Shown: positions 44,220 through 52,718 of the stretch, in pieces
How positions within the stretch are numbered: position 1 is the first letter of the stretch
How the letters are laid out: each line of letters opens with the position of its first letter
NCBI RefSeq assembly: GCF_028595305.1
Contig: NZ_JAQQXS010000017.1
Coordinates: 1-64,000 of the forward strand
Source: Roseateles koreensis
Lineage (GTDB): Bacteria > Pseudomonadota > Gammaproteobacteria > Burkholderiales > Burkholderiaceae_C
Direction: 5' to 3'
Length of the DNA: 64,000 nt
Position numbers and translations under genes: made by a program
The notes under the pieces: model-generated
Databases searched by the model: none
What the model was told of the DNA's origin: nothing
Seen by the model: only the letters and a program-made list of their open reading frames with translations

Positions 44220-45206
44220 TTACACCAGGTGCTTGACGCCGTCTTGTTCGCCCAGCAGTTCGTCCAGGGTCTTCTTGATGCACTCTTGCGAGAAGGCATC
44301 AATCTCCAGGCCTTCGACGATCTTGTACTCGCCATTGGCGCAAGTCACGGGGTAGCCGAACATGATTTCCTTGGGGATGCCGTATTCGCCGCCCGAGGGG
44401 ATGCCCATGGTGACCCACTTGCCGTTGGTGCCCAGGGCCCAGTCGCGCATGTGGTCGATGGCGGCGTTGGCGGCCGAAGCTGCCGACGACAGGCCGCGTG
44501 CTGCAATGATGGCGGCACCACGCTTGCCCACGGTGGGCAAGAAGGTTTCGCGGTTCCAGGTCTCGTCGTTGATCATGGCCTTGACCGATTGGCCGCCGAT
44601 GGTGGCGAAACGGTAGTCGGCGTACATGGTGGGCGAGTGGTTGCCCCAGACGGCCAATTTTTCGATGTCAGCCACGGCCTTGCCGGTCTTGGCAGCGATC
44701 TGCGAAGCGGCGCGGTTGTGGTCCAAACGCAGCATGGCTGTGAAGTTCTTGGCTGGCAGGTCCGGTGCGGACTTCATTGCAATGTAGGCGTTGGTGTTGG
44801 CGGGGTTGCCCACGACCAGCACCTTGACATTGCGCGAGGCCACGGCGTTCAGGGCCTTGCCTTGGGCGGTGAAGATGGCGCCGTTGATGGCCAGCAACTC
44901 CGAACGCTCCATGCCCGGGCCACGGGGGCGCGAGCCCACCAGCAGTGCGTAGTCGGTGTCCTTGAAAGCGGTCATCGGGTCGCTGTGAGCCTCGATGCCG
45001 GCCAGCAGCGGGAATGCGCAGTCTTCGAGTTCCATGATCACGCCCTTCAGCGCGTTCTGGGCTTTCTCGTCGGGAATTTCCAGCAATTGCAGGATGACAG
45101 GCTGGTCTTTGCCCAGCATTTCGCCGGAGGCGATGCGAAACAGCAGGGCATAGCCAATTTGGCCTGCGGCGCCGGTAACGGCAACGCGAACGGGTTTCTT
45201 GCTCAT
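44220..45206 (-). CDS. mdh: Malate dehydrogenase
   Basis: The 328-residue NAD-dependent enzyme oxidises malate to oxaloacetate. It has the Rossmann motif [38 protein letters not shown] substrate loop, VGNPANTNA, the catalytic Asp/Arg pair in MLRLDHNRA, and the active-site His in WGNHSPTMY. It is of the tetramer-type cytosolic-like MDH common in Betaproteobacteria. It is divergent from the gntR gene; the 274-base gap holds a strong palindrome that may control both. A terminator follows. Confidence 0.97.
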   Translation of the reverse strand: MSKKPVRVAVTGAAGQIGYALLFRIASGEMLGKDQPVILQLLEIPDEKAQNALKGVIMELEDCAFPLLAGIEAHSDPMTAFKDTDYALLVGSRPRGPGMERSELLAINGAIFTAQGKALNAVASRNVKVLVVGNPANTNAYIAMKSAPDLPAKNFTAMLRLDHNRAASQIAAKTGKAVADIEKLAVWGNHSPTMYADYRFATIGGQSVKAMINDETWNRETFLPTVGKRGAAIIAARGLSSAASAANAAIDHMRDWALGTNGKWVTMGIPSGGEYGIPKEIMFGYPVTCANGEYKIVEGLEIDAFSQECIKKTLDELLGEQDGVKHLV

Positions 45207-45397
45207 GTGATTGCTCCGAGGGTGTTGAAAACGACGTCAATGAATTCGTGCCAGGGGCGCGGGTTGCTCATCTGCATGCCCGCGACTGCGCTTGCCCGCC
45301 AAGTGTAGGCCAGTCCAAGGGAATTCCCTCGTACCGGAGTGAGTCAAATGTGACGGGCAGGCGAATTATGACTGTGATGTTGCGCATTTGGAACGCT

Positions 45398-45420
45398 GTC
45401 TTATGTCTTATAGAAGACAT
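45398..45420. promoter_or_regulatory. Palindromic operator candidate in the mdh-gntR intergenic region
   Basis: ATGTCTT (45403-45409) and AAGACAT (45414-45420) are perfect 7-bp arms around ATAG, typical of a GntR-dimer site. An overlapping GTCTTAT direct repeat (45398-45404 and 45405-45411) adds a third half-site. It lies 60 bases before the gntR start and about 195 bases from mdh. A weaker match, GTCTTGTAAG, is at 46371-46380 ahead of sdhC. Autoregulation and control of the TCA genes is inferred. The remaining part of the gap shows nothing further. Confidence 0.55.
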
Positions 45421-45480
45421 TAGTCAAATTGCGGCTTTTGAAGATGGACGTTACGGGCTGCTTATGCTGCAATATCGCCC

Positions 45481-46323
45481 ATGTCGACTGCGCCGTCTCG
45501 ATTTCCAACTCAATCCGCCAAGTCCGCTTCTGCGGGTGCTGGCGGTGGTGTGGCTGGGGGGGCGCCTGCGGCGACCGCTGCGATGGGCGTCGGTACAGGC
45601 ACGATTGTTGGGCCTTCGTTCAGTCCGCTGTACGCTCAAATCAAGGGTTTGCTGATTGCCAGCTTGCAGGCCGGCGAGTGGAAGGCCGGTGAGGCCATTC
45701 CGAGCGAACTCGATCTGGCCGCCCGTTTTGGCGTCAGCCAAGGCACGGTGCGCAAGGCCATTGATGAAATGGCGGCTGACAATCTGCTGGTTCGTCGGCA
45801 AGGTAAGGGGACGTTTGTCGCCACCCATGCCGAGCAAAAAGTGCAGTACCGATTTTTGCGTTTGATGCCTGACGAGGGCTCGGGCAGCCTGGAGCGGCAA
45901 CTGTTGGATTGCCGGCGTTTGCGTGCACCTGCTTCGGTTGCGCGGCAATTGCAGATGCGTGCGGGTGATCAGATGGTTGAAGTGCGTCGTCTGCTGAAGG
46001 CTGAAGGCAAGCCCGTGGTGCTGGACGATATCTGTCTGCCGGGGGACTTGTTCAAAGGGCTCACTACGGAGCGGCTTAATCAGTACCGGGGTCCGTTTTA
46101 TGGTTTATTCGAGGCGGAGTTTGGGGTGCACATGATCCGCGCGCAAGAAAAAATTCGCGCGCTGCCCGCCGATGCGGAAGCGGCCCGTTTGCTGCAAGTG
46201 CCGGTGGGAACGCCGTTGCTGAGCGTCGAGCGATTGTCATTCACCTACGGGGACAAGCCGGTAGAGTTGCGTCGCGGGCTCTATCACACGGCCTCACATT
46301 TTTATCGCAATGAGTTGAATTGA
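45481..46323 (+). CDS. GntR family (HutC-type) transcriptional regulator
   Basis: The 280-residue protein has a low-complexity Gly/Ala/Ser N-terminus (1-45). A winged helix-turn-helix (about 48-115; SFSPLYAQIKGLLIASL, FGVSQGTVRKAIDEMAADNLLVRRQGKGTFV) and a C-terminal UTRA ligand domain (about 140-275; YHTASHFYR end) follow, the HutC/FarR subfamily plan. It sits between divergent mdh and downstream sdhC (119 bases), so it is the likely local regulator of the TCA genes. The ligand is unknown; a TCA metabolite would fit. The unusual N-terminal tail may be a wrongly placed start, but no better start is visible in frame. Confidence 0.9.
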   Translation: MSTAPSRFPTQSAKSASAGAGGGVAGGAPAATAAMGVGTGTIVGPSFSPLYAQIKGLLIASLQAGEWKAGEAIPSELDLAARFGVSQGTVRKAIDEMAADNLLVRRQGKGTFVATHAEQKVQYRFLRLMPDEGSGSLERQLLDCRRLRAPASVARQLQMRAGDQMVEVRRLLKAEGKPVVLDDICLPGDLFKGLTTERLNQYRGPFYGLFEAEFGVHMIRAQEKIRALPADAEAARLLQVPVGTPLLSVERLSFTYGDKPVELRRGLYHTASHFYRNELN

Positions 46324-46442
46324 TCCCGGTGCGGCAGTGGCTTGTGCGGGGCGCGGAACGAAATTTGCGCGTCTTGTAAGCAAACCCTCTGCTGCATTGC
46401 AATAAACTCTCGAAGTTTCACGTTGATTACACAGGGTCAGGT

Positions 46443-46880
46443 ATGACAGACACCACCAAGAATCCAGCGGCCAGGCCGGTTTATCGCAATATTCATATAA
46501 GCCAGATCGTGTCCTACCGCTTGCCGCCGGCAGGCATTGTTTCCATTCTTCATCGGGTCAGCGGCCTGTTGATGTTCCTGTTGCTGCCGTTCATCATTTG
46601 GATGTTCGACAACAGCTTGAGCTCGGAAATCTCTTACGACGCGTTCACCAATGCCTTCGTCGCGGGCCTCGGTTTTGTGCCTGCCTGGTTCGTTAAGCTG
46701 ACCGCGTTGGGCTTGATCTGGGCGTATCTGCATCACGCCATTGCCGGTGTTCGCCATCTCTGGATGGATGCCACGCACAGCGTCACCAAAGAGCTGGGCC
46801 ACAGTTCAGCCGTTGTCACGCTGGCCTCAAGCCTGCTGCTGACGGCGCTGCTGGGTGCCAAGTTGTTTGGCCTGTATTGA
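46443..46880 (+). CDS. sdhC: Succinate dehydrogenase cytochrome b556 subunit
   Basis: The 145-residue inner-membrane protein has three hydrophobic helices. The quinone-site segment is SILHRVSGLLMF, and the heme-ligand region LHHAIAGVRHLWMD is seen in the third segment. It anchors SdhAB to the membrane and binds heme b and ubiquinone together with SdhD. It opens the sdhCDAB-sdhE-gltA operon, 32 bases before sdhD. A TTGTAA/TAAACT-like arrangement lies in the 119-base gap upstream but spacing is poor, so the promoter is not certain. Confidence 0.95.
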   Translation: MTDTTKNPAARPVYRNIHISQIVSYRLPPAGIVSILHRVSGLLMFLLLPFIIWMFDNSLSSEISYDAFTNAFVAGLGFVPAWFVKLTALGLIWAYLHHAIAGVRHLWMDATHSVTKELGHSSAVVTLASSLLLTALLGAKLFGLY

Positions 46881-46912
46881 TCGCGGTCTGATCAAGAAAG
46901 AAAGAGAAAAAA

Positions 46913-47272
46913 ATGAGTACTTACGGTTCCAAGCGTACCGTTGTTGGCGCGCATTACGGCTTGCGTGACTGGCTGGGCCAGCGTGTGACGGCTGTGTTGA
47001 TGGCCTTGTTCACCGTCGTGGTGCTTGTGCAGTTTTTGCTGCCTGGCCCGCTGGGCTATGACCACTGGGCGGGCATTTTTGCCCAGCAGTGGATGAAGTT
47101 TCTGACCTTTGTCGTGATCCTGTCCCTGGCTTATCACGCCTGGGTCGGCGTGCGCGATATCTGGATGGATTACGTGAAACCCGTGGGCGTGCGTCTGGCC
47201 CTGCAGGTGTTCAGCTTGGTTTGGTTGTTGGGCTGCGCCGGTTGGGCGGTTCAAGTGTTGTGGAGAATGTGA
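46913..47272 (+). CDS. sdhD: Succinate dehydrogenase hydrophobic membrane anchor subunit
   Basis: The 119-residue protein has three membrane helices. Its key segment LAYHAWVGVRDIWMDYVKP provides the second heme axial His and part of the quinone site. The start RTVVGAHYGLRDWLGQRVTAVLM is typical of SdhD in Betaproteobacteria. The purine-rich GAAAGAAAGAGAAAAA leader before the ATG acts as a ribosome site. The stop overlaps the sdhA ATG as TGATG, so the two genes are translationally coupled. Confidence 0.93.
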   Translation: MSTYGSKRTVVGAHYGLRDWLGQRVTAVLMALFTVVVLVQFLLPGPLGYDHWAGIFAQQWMKFLTFVVILSLAYHAWVGVRDIWMDYVKPVGVRLALQVFSLVWLLGCAGWAVQVLWRM

Positions 47273-49071
47273 TGACGGCGGCTACTAATTCGATTCCTAA
47301 GCGCAAGTTCGATGTGGTCATCGTCGGCGCGGGCGGCTCTGGCATGCGCGCCAGCCTGCAGTTGTCGCTGGCTGGCTTGAATGTGGCTGTGCTGAGCAAG
47401 GTCTTCCCGACCCGCTCGCACACGGTGGCGGCTCAAGGCGGCGTGAGCGCCTCGCTGGGCAATATGTCCGAGGACAACTGGCACTATCACTTCTTCGACA
47501 CGGTCAAGGGCTCTGACTGGCTGGGCGACCAGGACGCCATTGAGTTCATGTGCCGTGAAGCCCCCAAGGTCGTGTACGAGCTTGAGCACTTTGGCATGCC
47601 TTTCGACCGCAATGCGGACGGCACCATCTACCAACGCCCCTTCGGCGGCCACACCGCCAACTATGGCGAAAAGCCGGTGCAACGTGCCTGCGCAGCGGCC
47701 GACCGTACCGGTCACGCCATGCTGCATACGTTGTATCAGCAAAACGTCAAGGCCAAGACGCAGTTCTTCGTTGAATGGATGGCGCAAGACCTGATCCGCA
47801 ACGAAGCGGGTGACGTCGTCGGCGTGACCGCGCTGGAAATGGAAACTGGCGAACTGCACATCATGGAAGCCAAGACCGTGTTGTTGGCTACCGGTGGAGC
47901 CGGGCGCATCTTCGCGGCTTCCACCAACGCCTTCATCAACACGGGTGATGGCCTGGGTATGGCGGCACGTGCCGGCATCCCGTTGGAAGACATGGAGTTC
48001 TGGCAGTTCCACCCGACCGGCGTGCATAACGCTGGTGTTCTGCTGACCGAAGGTTGCCGAGGTGAAGGCGCAATTCTGCGCAACTGCAATGGCGAGCGTT
48101 TCATGGAGCGCTATGCGCCGACGCTGAAAGACTTGGCCCCGCGTGACTTCGTGTCTCGCTGCATGGACCAGGAAATCAAGGAAGGTCGTGGCTGCGGTCC
48201 CAACAAGGACTACATCGAGCTGGACATGACCCACCTCGGCGGTGAAACCATCATGAAGCGCCTGCCTTCGGTGTTCGAGATCGGGCATAACTTCGCCAAC
48301 GTCGACATCACCAAAGAGCCGATCCCGGTGGTGCCCACCATCCACTACCAGATGGGTGGCATTCCGACCAATATCTACGGCCAAGTCGTGGTGCCCAAAG
48401 ATGGCAACCCCGATGCCGTGGTGAACGGCCTCTACGCGGTGGGCGAGTGTGCTTGCGTGAGCGTGCACGGCGCGAACCGCCTGGGTACCAATTCGCTGCT
48501 GGACTTGCTGGTGTTCGGCCGCGCAGCCGGCAACCACATCGTTGAGTCGGGTCTGAAGACGCAGCAGCACAAGCCGCTGCCGGCCGATGCCGGTGCCGAG
48601 TCCCTTGCTCGCATTGCGCGCCTGGACAATAGCAACAGCGGTGAGTACGCACAGGACGTTGCCAACGATCTGCGCTTGGCCATGCAGCGCCATGCCGGCG
48701 TGTTCCGCACTCAGGCCATTCTGGATGAAGGCGTCACCGTGGTGAACGAGATCGCCAAGCGCGTGGGCAACATTACGCTGAAGGATAAATCCAAGGTGTT
48801 CAACACCGCGCGCATCGAGGCGCTGGAAGTTGAAAACTTGATCGAGGTGGCCAAGGCCACCATTGTCTCGGCCGCTGCCCGCCGCGAAAGCCGTGGTGCG
48901 CACACTGTGGATGACTACGCGGACACGCCAGCTCACCCGAACGGGCGCAACGACGAGGAGTGGATGAAGCACACCCTGTGGTATTCCGAAGGCAACCGCC
49001 TGGACTACAAGCCGGTGAAGCTCAAGCCGCTGACCGTTGAATCGATTCCGCCGAAGGTTCGCACCTTCTGA
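47272..49071 (+). CDS. sdhA: Succinate dehydrogenase flavoprotein subunit
   Basis: The 599-residue catalytic subunit oxidises succinate to fumarate. It has the dinucleotide motif VIVGAGGSGMRASLQL (17-32) and the covalent-FAD His50 in RSHTVAAQGGVSASLGN. The substrate-binding FHPTGV, the active-site arginine region and HYQMGGIPTN and HGANRLGTNSLLDLLVFG follow. C-terminal helical domain ends with KLKPLTVESIPPK. The start was set at the ATG at 47272 that overlaps the sdhD stop; the frame is open upstream to 47089 within sdhD. A GC-rich hairpin follows before sdhB. Confidence 0.97.
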   Translation: MTAATNSIPKRKFDVVIVGAGGSGMRASLQLSLAGLNVAVLSKVFPTRSHTVAAQGGVSASLGNMSEDNWHYHFFDTVKGSDWLGDQDAIEFMCREAPKVVYELEHFGMPFDRNADGTIYQRPFGGHTANYGEKPVQRACAAADRTGHAMLHTLYQQNVKAKTQFFVEWMAQDLIRNEAGDVVGVTALEMETGELHIMEAKTVLLATGGAGRIFAASTNAFINTGDGLGMAARAGIPLEDMEFWQFHPTGVHNAGVLLTEGCRGEGAILRNCNGERFMERYAPTLKDLAPRDFVSRCMDQEIKEGRGCGPNKDYIELDMTHLGGETIMKRLPSVFEIGHNFANVDITKEPIPVVPTIHYQMGGIPTNIYGQVVVPKDGNPDAVVNGLYAVGECACVSVHGANRLGTNSLLDLLVFGRAAGNHIVESGLKTQQHKPLPADAGAESLARIARLDNSNSGEYAQDVANDLRLAMQRHAGVFRTQAILDEGVTVVNEIAKRVGNITLKDKSKVFNTARIEALEVENLIEVAKATIVSAAARRESRGAHTVDDYADTPAHPNGRNDEEWMKHTLWYSEGNRLDYKPVKLKPLTVESIPPKVRTF

Positions 49072-49078
49072 TGCCCAG

Positions 49079-49106
49079 GCGGGCCGTCGGCTGAACCCCG
49101 GCCCGC
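49079..49106 (+). other. Intercistronic stem-loop between sdhA and sdhB
   Basis: GCGGGCCG (49079-49086) and CGGCCCGC (49099-49106) form a perfect 8-bp GC stem with a 12-base loop in the 65-base gap. There is no T tract, so full termination is unlikely; it may tune subunit ratios or RNA processing. Confidence 0.5.
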
Positions 49107-49136
49107 TGTATTGAAAAGAATTTTGAGGAAGAAGTG

Positions 49137-49841
49137 ATGACCAAGCGTACCTTCCAGATCTACCGTTACGACCCGGACAAAGACGCCAAGCCCTATATGC
49201 AGACCCTGGAGGTCGAGCTGGACGGTTCGGAGCGCATGCTGCTGGATGCTCTGGGCAAACTCAAGGCGTTGGACCCGACCCTGAGTTTCCGCCGTTCCTG
49301 CCGTGAAGGTGTTTGTGGCTCGGACGCCATGAACATCAATGGCAAGAACGGTCTGGCCTGCTTGACCAATATGCGCACCTTGCCGGGTGTGATTGTCTTG
49401 AAGCCGCTGCCGGGCCTGCCCGTCGTGCGGGATCTGATCGTCGACATGACGCAGTTCTTCAAGCAGTACAACTCGATCAAGCCCTACCTGCAGAACGACA
49501 CGCCGCTGCCCGACAAGGAGCGCCTGCAGTCGCCTGAAGAGCGCGACGAGCTGAACGGCCTGTACGAGTGCATTTTGTGCGCCAGCTGCTCGACCAGCTG
49601 CCCCAGCTTCTGGTGGAACCCCGACAAATTCGTCGGCCCCGCCGGTTTGCTGCAAGCGTATCGATTCATCGCTGACAGCCGCGACGAGGCCACCGCGGAG
49701 CGTCTGGACAACCTGGAAGATCCGTACCGTCTGTTCCGTTGCCACACCATCATGAATTGCGTCGATGTTTGCCCCAAGGGTTTGAATCCCACCAAGGCCA
49801 TCGGCAAGATCAAAGAAATGATGGTGCGTCGCGCTGTCTGA
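49137..49841 (+). CDS. sdhB: Succinate dehydrogenase iron-sulfur subunit
   Basis: The 234-residue protein carries three Fe-S clusters passing electrons from SdhA to quinone. The 2Fe-2S ligands are in SCREGVCGSDAMNINGKNGLAC (Cys55, Cys60, Asp63, Cys75; shown only in outline). The 4Fe-4S motif is CILCASCSTSCP, and the 3Fe-4S/4Fe-4S cysteines are in CHTIMNCVDVCPKG. Length is exactly that of other proteobacterial SdhB. A GTG one codon upstream exists, but the ATG at 49137 has the GAGGAAG site correctly placed. Confidence 0.97.
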   Translation: MTKRTFQIYRYDPDKDAKPYMQTLEVELDGSERMLLDALGKLKALDPTLSFRRSCREGVCGSDAMNINGKNGLACLTNMRTLPGVIVLKPLPGLPVVRDLIVDMTQFFKQYNSIKPYLQNDTPLPDKERLQSPEERDELNGLYECILCASCSTSCPSFWWNPDKFVGPAGLLQAYRFIADSRDEATAERLDNLEDPYRLFRCHTIMNCVDVCPKGLNPTKAIGKIKEMMVRRAV

Positions 49842-49879
49842 AGGCGATCGAAGTGAGCGTTTTTGAGAGCCAAGGTTCA

Positions 49880-50158
49880 ATGCCCATGTCTGAGACCAGT
49901 CTGATCGATGAGCGGGCCCTCTCCAAACTGCGTTGGCGGTGCCGGCGCGGGCTGTTGGAGAACGACCTGTTCATCGAGCGCTTTTTCGACCGCCACGCAG
50001 ACACCCTGACGCAGCAGCAAGCGCAGAGTTTGCTGCTCTTGATGGACTTGTCCGACAACGATCTGTTGGACCTGTTGCTGCGTCGGAAAGAACCTGAGGG
50101 CGAGTTGGCCCAGGATGCTGTGCACGAGGTTCTGGCTCTGCTGAGAACCGCCCCCTAA
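49880..50158 (+). CDS. sdhE: SdhE, FAD assembly factor 2 for succinate dehydrogenase
   Basis: The 92-residue protein of the SdhE/YgfY family promotes covalent flavinylation of SdhA. The conserved RGxxE motif is in [17 protein letters not shown], and the [13 protein letters not shown] segment is typical. The start is uncertain: ATG at 49880 has AAGG five bases ahead; ATG at 49886 is two codons later, and a GTG at 49853 is in frame. It lies between sdhB and gltA in the operon, as in many Betaproteobacteria. Confidence 0.9.
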   Translation: MPMSETSLIDERALSKLRWRCRRGLLENDLFIERFFDRHADTLTQQQAQSLLLLMDLSDNDLLDLLLRRKEPEGELAQDAVHEVLALLRTAP

Positions 50159-50187
50159 GAATCCCCAAGAAGTCAAAGGAAAAGCCC

Positions 50188-51498
50188 ATGACACCGTCAG
50201 ACGTCAAAGCCACCCTGTCGTTCTCCGACGGCAGCCCCAATATGGAGCTGCCGCTCTACAAGGGCACGATCGGCCCGGATGTGATTGACATCCGCAAACT
50301 CTACGCACAGACCGGCAAGTTCACCTACGACCCCGGTTTCTTGTCGACGGCCTCGTGCAATTCGACCATCACCTACATCGACGGTGACAAGGGCGAGTTG
50401 CTGTATCGCGGCTATCCCATTGAGCAGTTGGCCACCAGCTGCGACTACCTGGAAACCTGCTACCTGCTGCTGTACGGTGAGCTGCCCAATCCTTCTCAGA
50501 AGGAAGAGTTCGTGGCCCGTGTGACCAATCACACCATGGTCAACGAGCAGATGCAGTTCTTCCTGCGTGGCTTCCGCCGTGACGCGCACCCGATGGCCGT
50601 GATGACGGGTCTGGTAGGCGCCATGTCGGCCTTCTATCACGACAGTACCGACATCAATAACCCAGAGCACCGCGAAATCGCGGCGATCCGCCTGATCGCC
50701 AAGATGCCCACGCTGGTGGCCATGGCTTACAAGTACACCGTCGGTCAGCCCTACATCTACCCGAAGAATGACCTCAGCTACGCTGGCAACTTCATGCGCA
50801 TGATGTTTGCCACGCCGTGCGAAGACTACAAGCCCAATGACGTGCTGGTGCGCGCCATGGACCGCATTTTCATCCTGCACGCTGATCACGAGCAGAACGC
50901 GTCCACCTCGACGGTGCGCCTGTGCGGTTCTTCGGGCACCAACCCCTTTGCTGCCATTGCAGCAGGTGTAGCTTGCCTGTGGGGCCCCGCACACGGTGGC
51001 GCCAATGAGGCGGCGCTCAATATGCTGGGCGACATCCAGAAGCAGGGCGGCGTGGCCAAGATTGGCGAGTTCATCAAGCAGGTCAAGGACAAGAACTCCA
51101 CCGTCAAGCTGATGGGCTTTGGTCACCGGGTCTATAAAAACTACGACCCGCGTGCCAAGCTGATGCGCGAAACCTGCCACGAAGTGCTGAACGAACTGGG
51201 CCTGCACAACGACCCGATGTTCAAGTTGGCCATGGAGCTGGAAAAGATCGCGCTGGAAGACGAATACTTCGTCGCCCGCAAGCTCTACCCGAACGTGGAC
51301 TTCTACTCCGGCATCGTTCAACGCGCCATCGGCATCCCGGTGCCCTTGTTCACCGCCATCTTCGCGCTGGCACGTACTGTCGGCTGGATCGCTCAGTTGA
51401 ACGAAATGATTGGCGACCCCGAGTACAAGATCGGCCGTCCGCGTCAACTGTTTGTCGGCGCCGCCCCGCGCAATGTGAAGCCGATCGGCGAGCGCTGA
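50188..51498 (+). CDS. gltA: Citrate synthase
   Basis: The 436-residue hexameric-type Gram-negative enzyme condenses acetyl-CoA and oxaloacetate. Catalytic residues are visible as His in [16 protein letters not shown], His in [13 protein letters not shown], and Asp in [33 protein letters not shown] is the CoA/substrate-binding loop. The N-terminal extension with [26 protein letters not shown] is the regulatory/structural domain of type II synthases. The AAAGGAAAA site lies before the ATG. It ends the sdh operon at a strong terminator. Confidence 0.97.
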   Translation: MTPSDVKATLSFSDGSPNMELPLYKGTIGPDVIDIRKLYAQTGKFTYDPGFLSTASCNSTITYIDGDKGELLYRGYPIEQLATSCDYLETCYLLLYGELPNPSQKEEFVARVTNHTMVNEQMQFFLRGFRRDAHPMAVMTGLVGAMSAFYHDSTDINNPEHREIAAIRLIAKMPTLVAMAYKYTVGQPYIYPKNDLSYAGNFMRMMFATPCEDYKPNDVLVRAMDRIFILHADHEQNASTSTVRLCGSSGTNPFAAIAAGVACLWGPAHGGANEAALNMLGDIQKQGGVAKIGEFIKQVKDKNSTVKLMGFGHRVYKNYDPRAKLMRETCHEVLNELGLHNDPMFKLAMELEKIALEDEYFVARKLYPNVDFYSGIVQRAIGIPVPLFTAIFALARTVGWIAQLNEMIGDPEYKIGRPRQLFVGAAPRNVKPIGER

Positions 51499-51540
51499 TC
51501 CGTCTTCCCGTCGCCTGAGCCTTAGGGCATCTGGCGCGTG

Positions 51541-51593
51541 ATAACCCCTTGTCGTGGTGGCTTGCAGGCCGTCGCAACAAGGGGTTATTTTTT
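51541..51593 (+). terminator. Strong terminator after gltA
   Basis: ATAACCCCTTGT (51541-51552) pairs perfectly with ACAAGGGGTTAT (51577-51588) and is followed by a T6 run ending at 51593. The 24-base loop is large but the 12-bp stem and T tract are textbook. Confidence 0.85.
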
Positions 51594-51636
51594 GCCGATT
51601 TGACCCGGCATTTCAGCTATGCTGCGCGCTTGCTGA

Positions 51637-51652
51637 AAGCAAACGTTTGCTT
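51637..51652. promoter_or_regulatory. LacI/RbsR-type operator
   Basis: AAGCAAACGTTTGCTT is a perfect 16-bp palindrome with the central CG and AAACGTTT core of LacI/GalR-family operators such as that of E. coli RbsR (AGCGAAACGTTTCGCT). It lies 43 bases before the LacI-type regulator start, so autoregulation of the operon is likely. Confidence 0.75.
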
Positions 51653-51695
51653 CAGGCATCGTTCGAACCTTTCCAATCCAGACCCCAATTCTTTC

Positions 51696-52718
51696 GTGAG
51701 CACCATCAAAGATGTGGCCGCACGTGCCGGTGTGTCATTCACCACGGTGTCGCATGTGCTGAACAACACGCGGCCGGTCAGCGCCGAGGCGCGACGCCGC
51801 GTGCTGGAAGCCGTTGAAGAAATCGCCTATCTGCCCAGCGCAGTGGCGCGCTCCTTGCGCACCAGTGAGACCCAAATCGTTGGTGTGCTGGTGCCCACGG
51901 TGCAGAACCCTTTTTTTGCGGAACTGGTCTGCGGCGTGGAGGCCAGTTGCCGGCAAGCGGGGTATTCGGTTTTTCTGTGCAACTCTGACAACGATCCCAA
52001 GCGTCAGCAGCAATACATGCGAACCTTGCTGGAGAAGCGGGTGGACGGGCTGCTGCTATCGTCCGCGGGCGACGACGAGGCGCTGGCTGCCATCTTCAAG
52101 ATGGCGCGCATTCCCGCCGTGACGGTCGACCGCCTGGTGTCGGGCGCGCGTGCCGATCGCGTGAGTGTCGACAACCAGCAAGGGGCATGCACTGCGGTGC
52201 GCCATTTGCTGGACCTTGGCCATCGGCGCATTGCCTGCATCAGTGGGCCGGCGGAATTTGAAGTCTCCCGGGAGCGCTTGGCGGGGTGGCGCCATGCCCT
52301 GCAGCAGCGGGACTTGCCGCAAGATGATGCACTGATCGTTGCGGGTGACTTCAGCAGTCAGGGCGGGTATGAGGCTGCGGCCCAATTGCTGCAGCGCCAA
52401 CGCGACGGGCATATTCAACCCGTCACGGCGATTTTTGCCAGCAATGACTTGATGGCCATTGGCGTCTTGCGCGCCGCCGCCGAGTTCAATCTGGCGGTAC
52501 CCCGGCAACTCTCCGTCATCGGTTTTGATGATATTGATTTGAGTCGTTATGTTTTTCCTGCGCTCAGCACGGTGGGCTACTCCATCAAGGCCCAGGGCGA
52601 GCTGGCGGGACAAATGCTGATTGAACGCATTGAGCATGTCGATGCTGAATTCAAAGACATCAAGTTGACGCCCCAGCTGATTGTCAGAGACAGTACTTCC
52701 GCGCCGTGCAGCGCATGA
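51696..52718 (+). CDS. rbsR: LacI family transcriptional regulator, RbsR-like
   Basis: The 340-residue repressor has an N-terminal helix-turn-helix (STIKDVAARAGVSFTTVSHVLN, with hinge helix LPSAVARSLR to about residue 58) and a periplasmic-binding-protein-like effector domain (VGVLVPTVQNPFFAELVCGVE, ISGPAEFEVSRERLAGW, FASNDLMAIGVL, VIGFDDIDLSRYVFPALSTV). I chose the GTG at 51696, immediately before the HTH; the frame is open further upstream to 51549 but that would run through the operator and terminator. It overlaps the ribokinase start as ATGA, and a perfect palindrome lies upstream. The effector is probably ribose or a ribose derivative (inference). Confidence 0.88.
   Translation: MSTIKDVAARAGVSFTTVSHVLNNTRPVSAEARRRVLEAVEEIAYLPSAVARSLRTSETQIVGVLVPTVQNPFFAELVCGVEASCRQAGYSVFLCNSDNDPKRQQQYMRTLLEKRVDGLLLSSAGDDEALAAIFKMARIPAVTVDRLVSGARADRVSVDNQQGACTAVRHLLDLGHRRIACISGPAEFEVSRERLAGWRHALQQRDLPQDDALIVAGDFSSQGGYEAAAQLLQRQRDGHIQPVTAIFASNDLMAIGVLRAAAEFNLAVPRQLSVIGFDDIDLSRYVFPALSTVGYSIKAQGELAGQMLIERIEHVDAEFKDIKLTPQLIVRDSTSAPCSA

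Noticed and set aside
47251-48972. 573-codon open frame on the minus strand opposite sdhA
   Set aside because: Antisense shadow of sdhA with biased His/Val/Arg composition; no ribosome site or motif.
50197-51447. 416-codon minus-strand frame opposite gltA
   Set aside because: Shadow frame of a highly conserved gene; no motif support.
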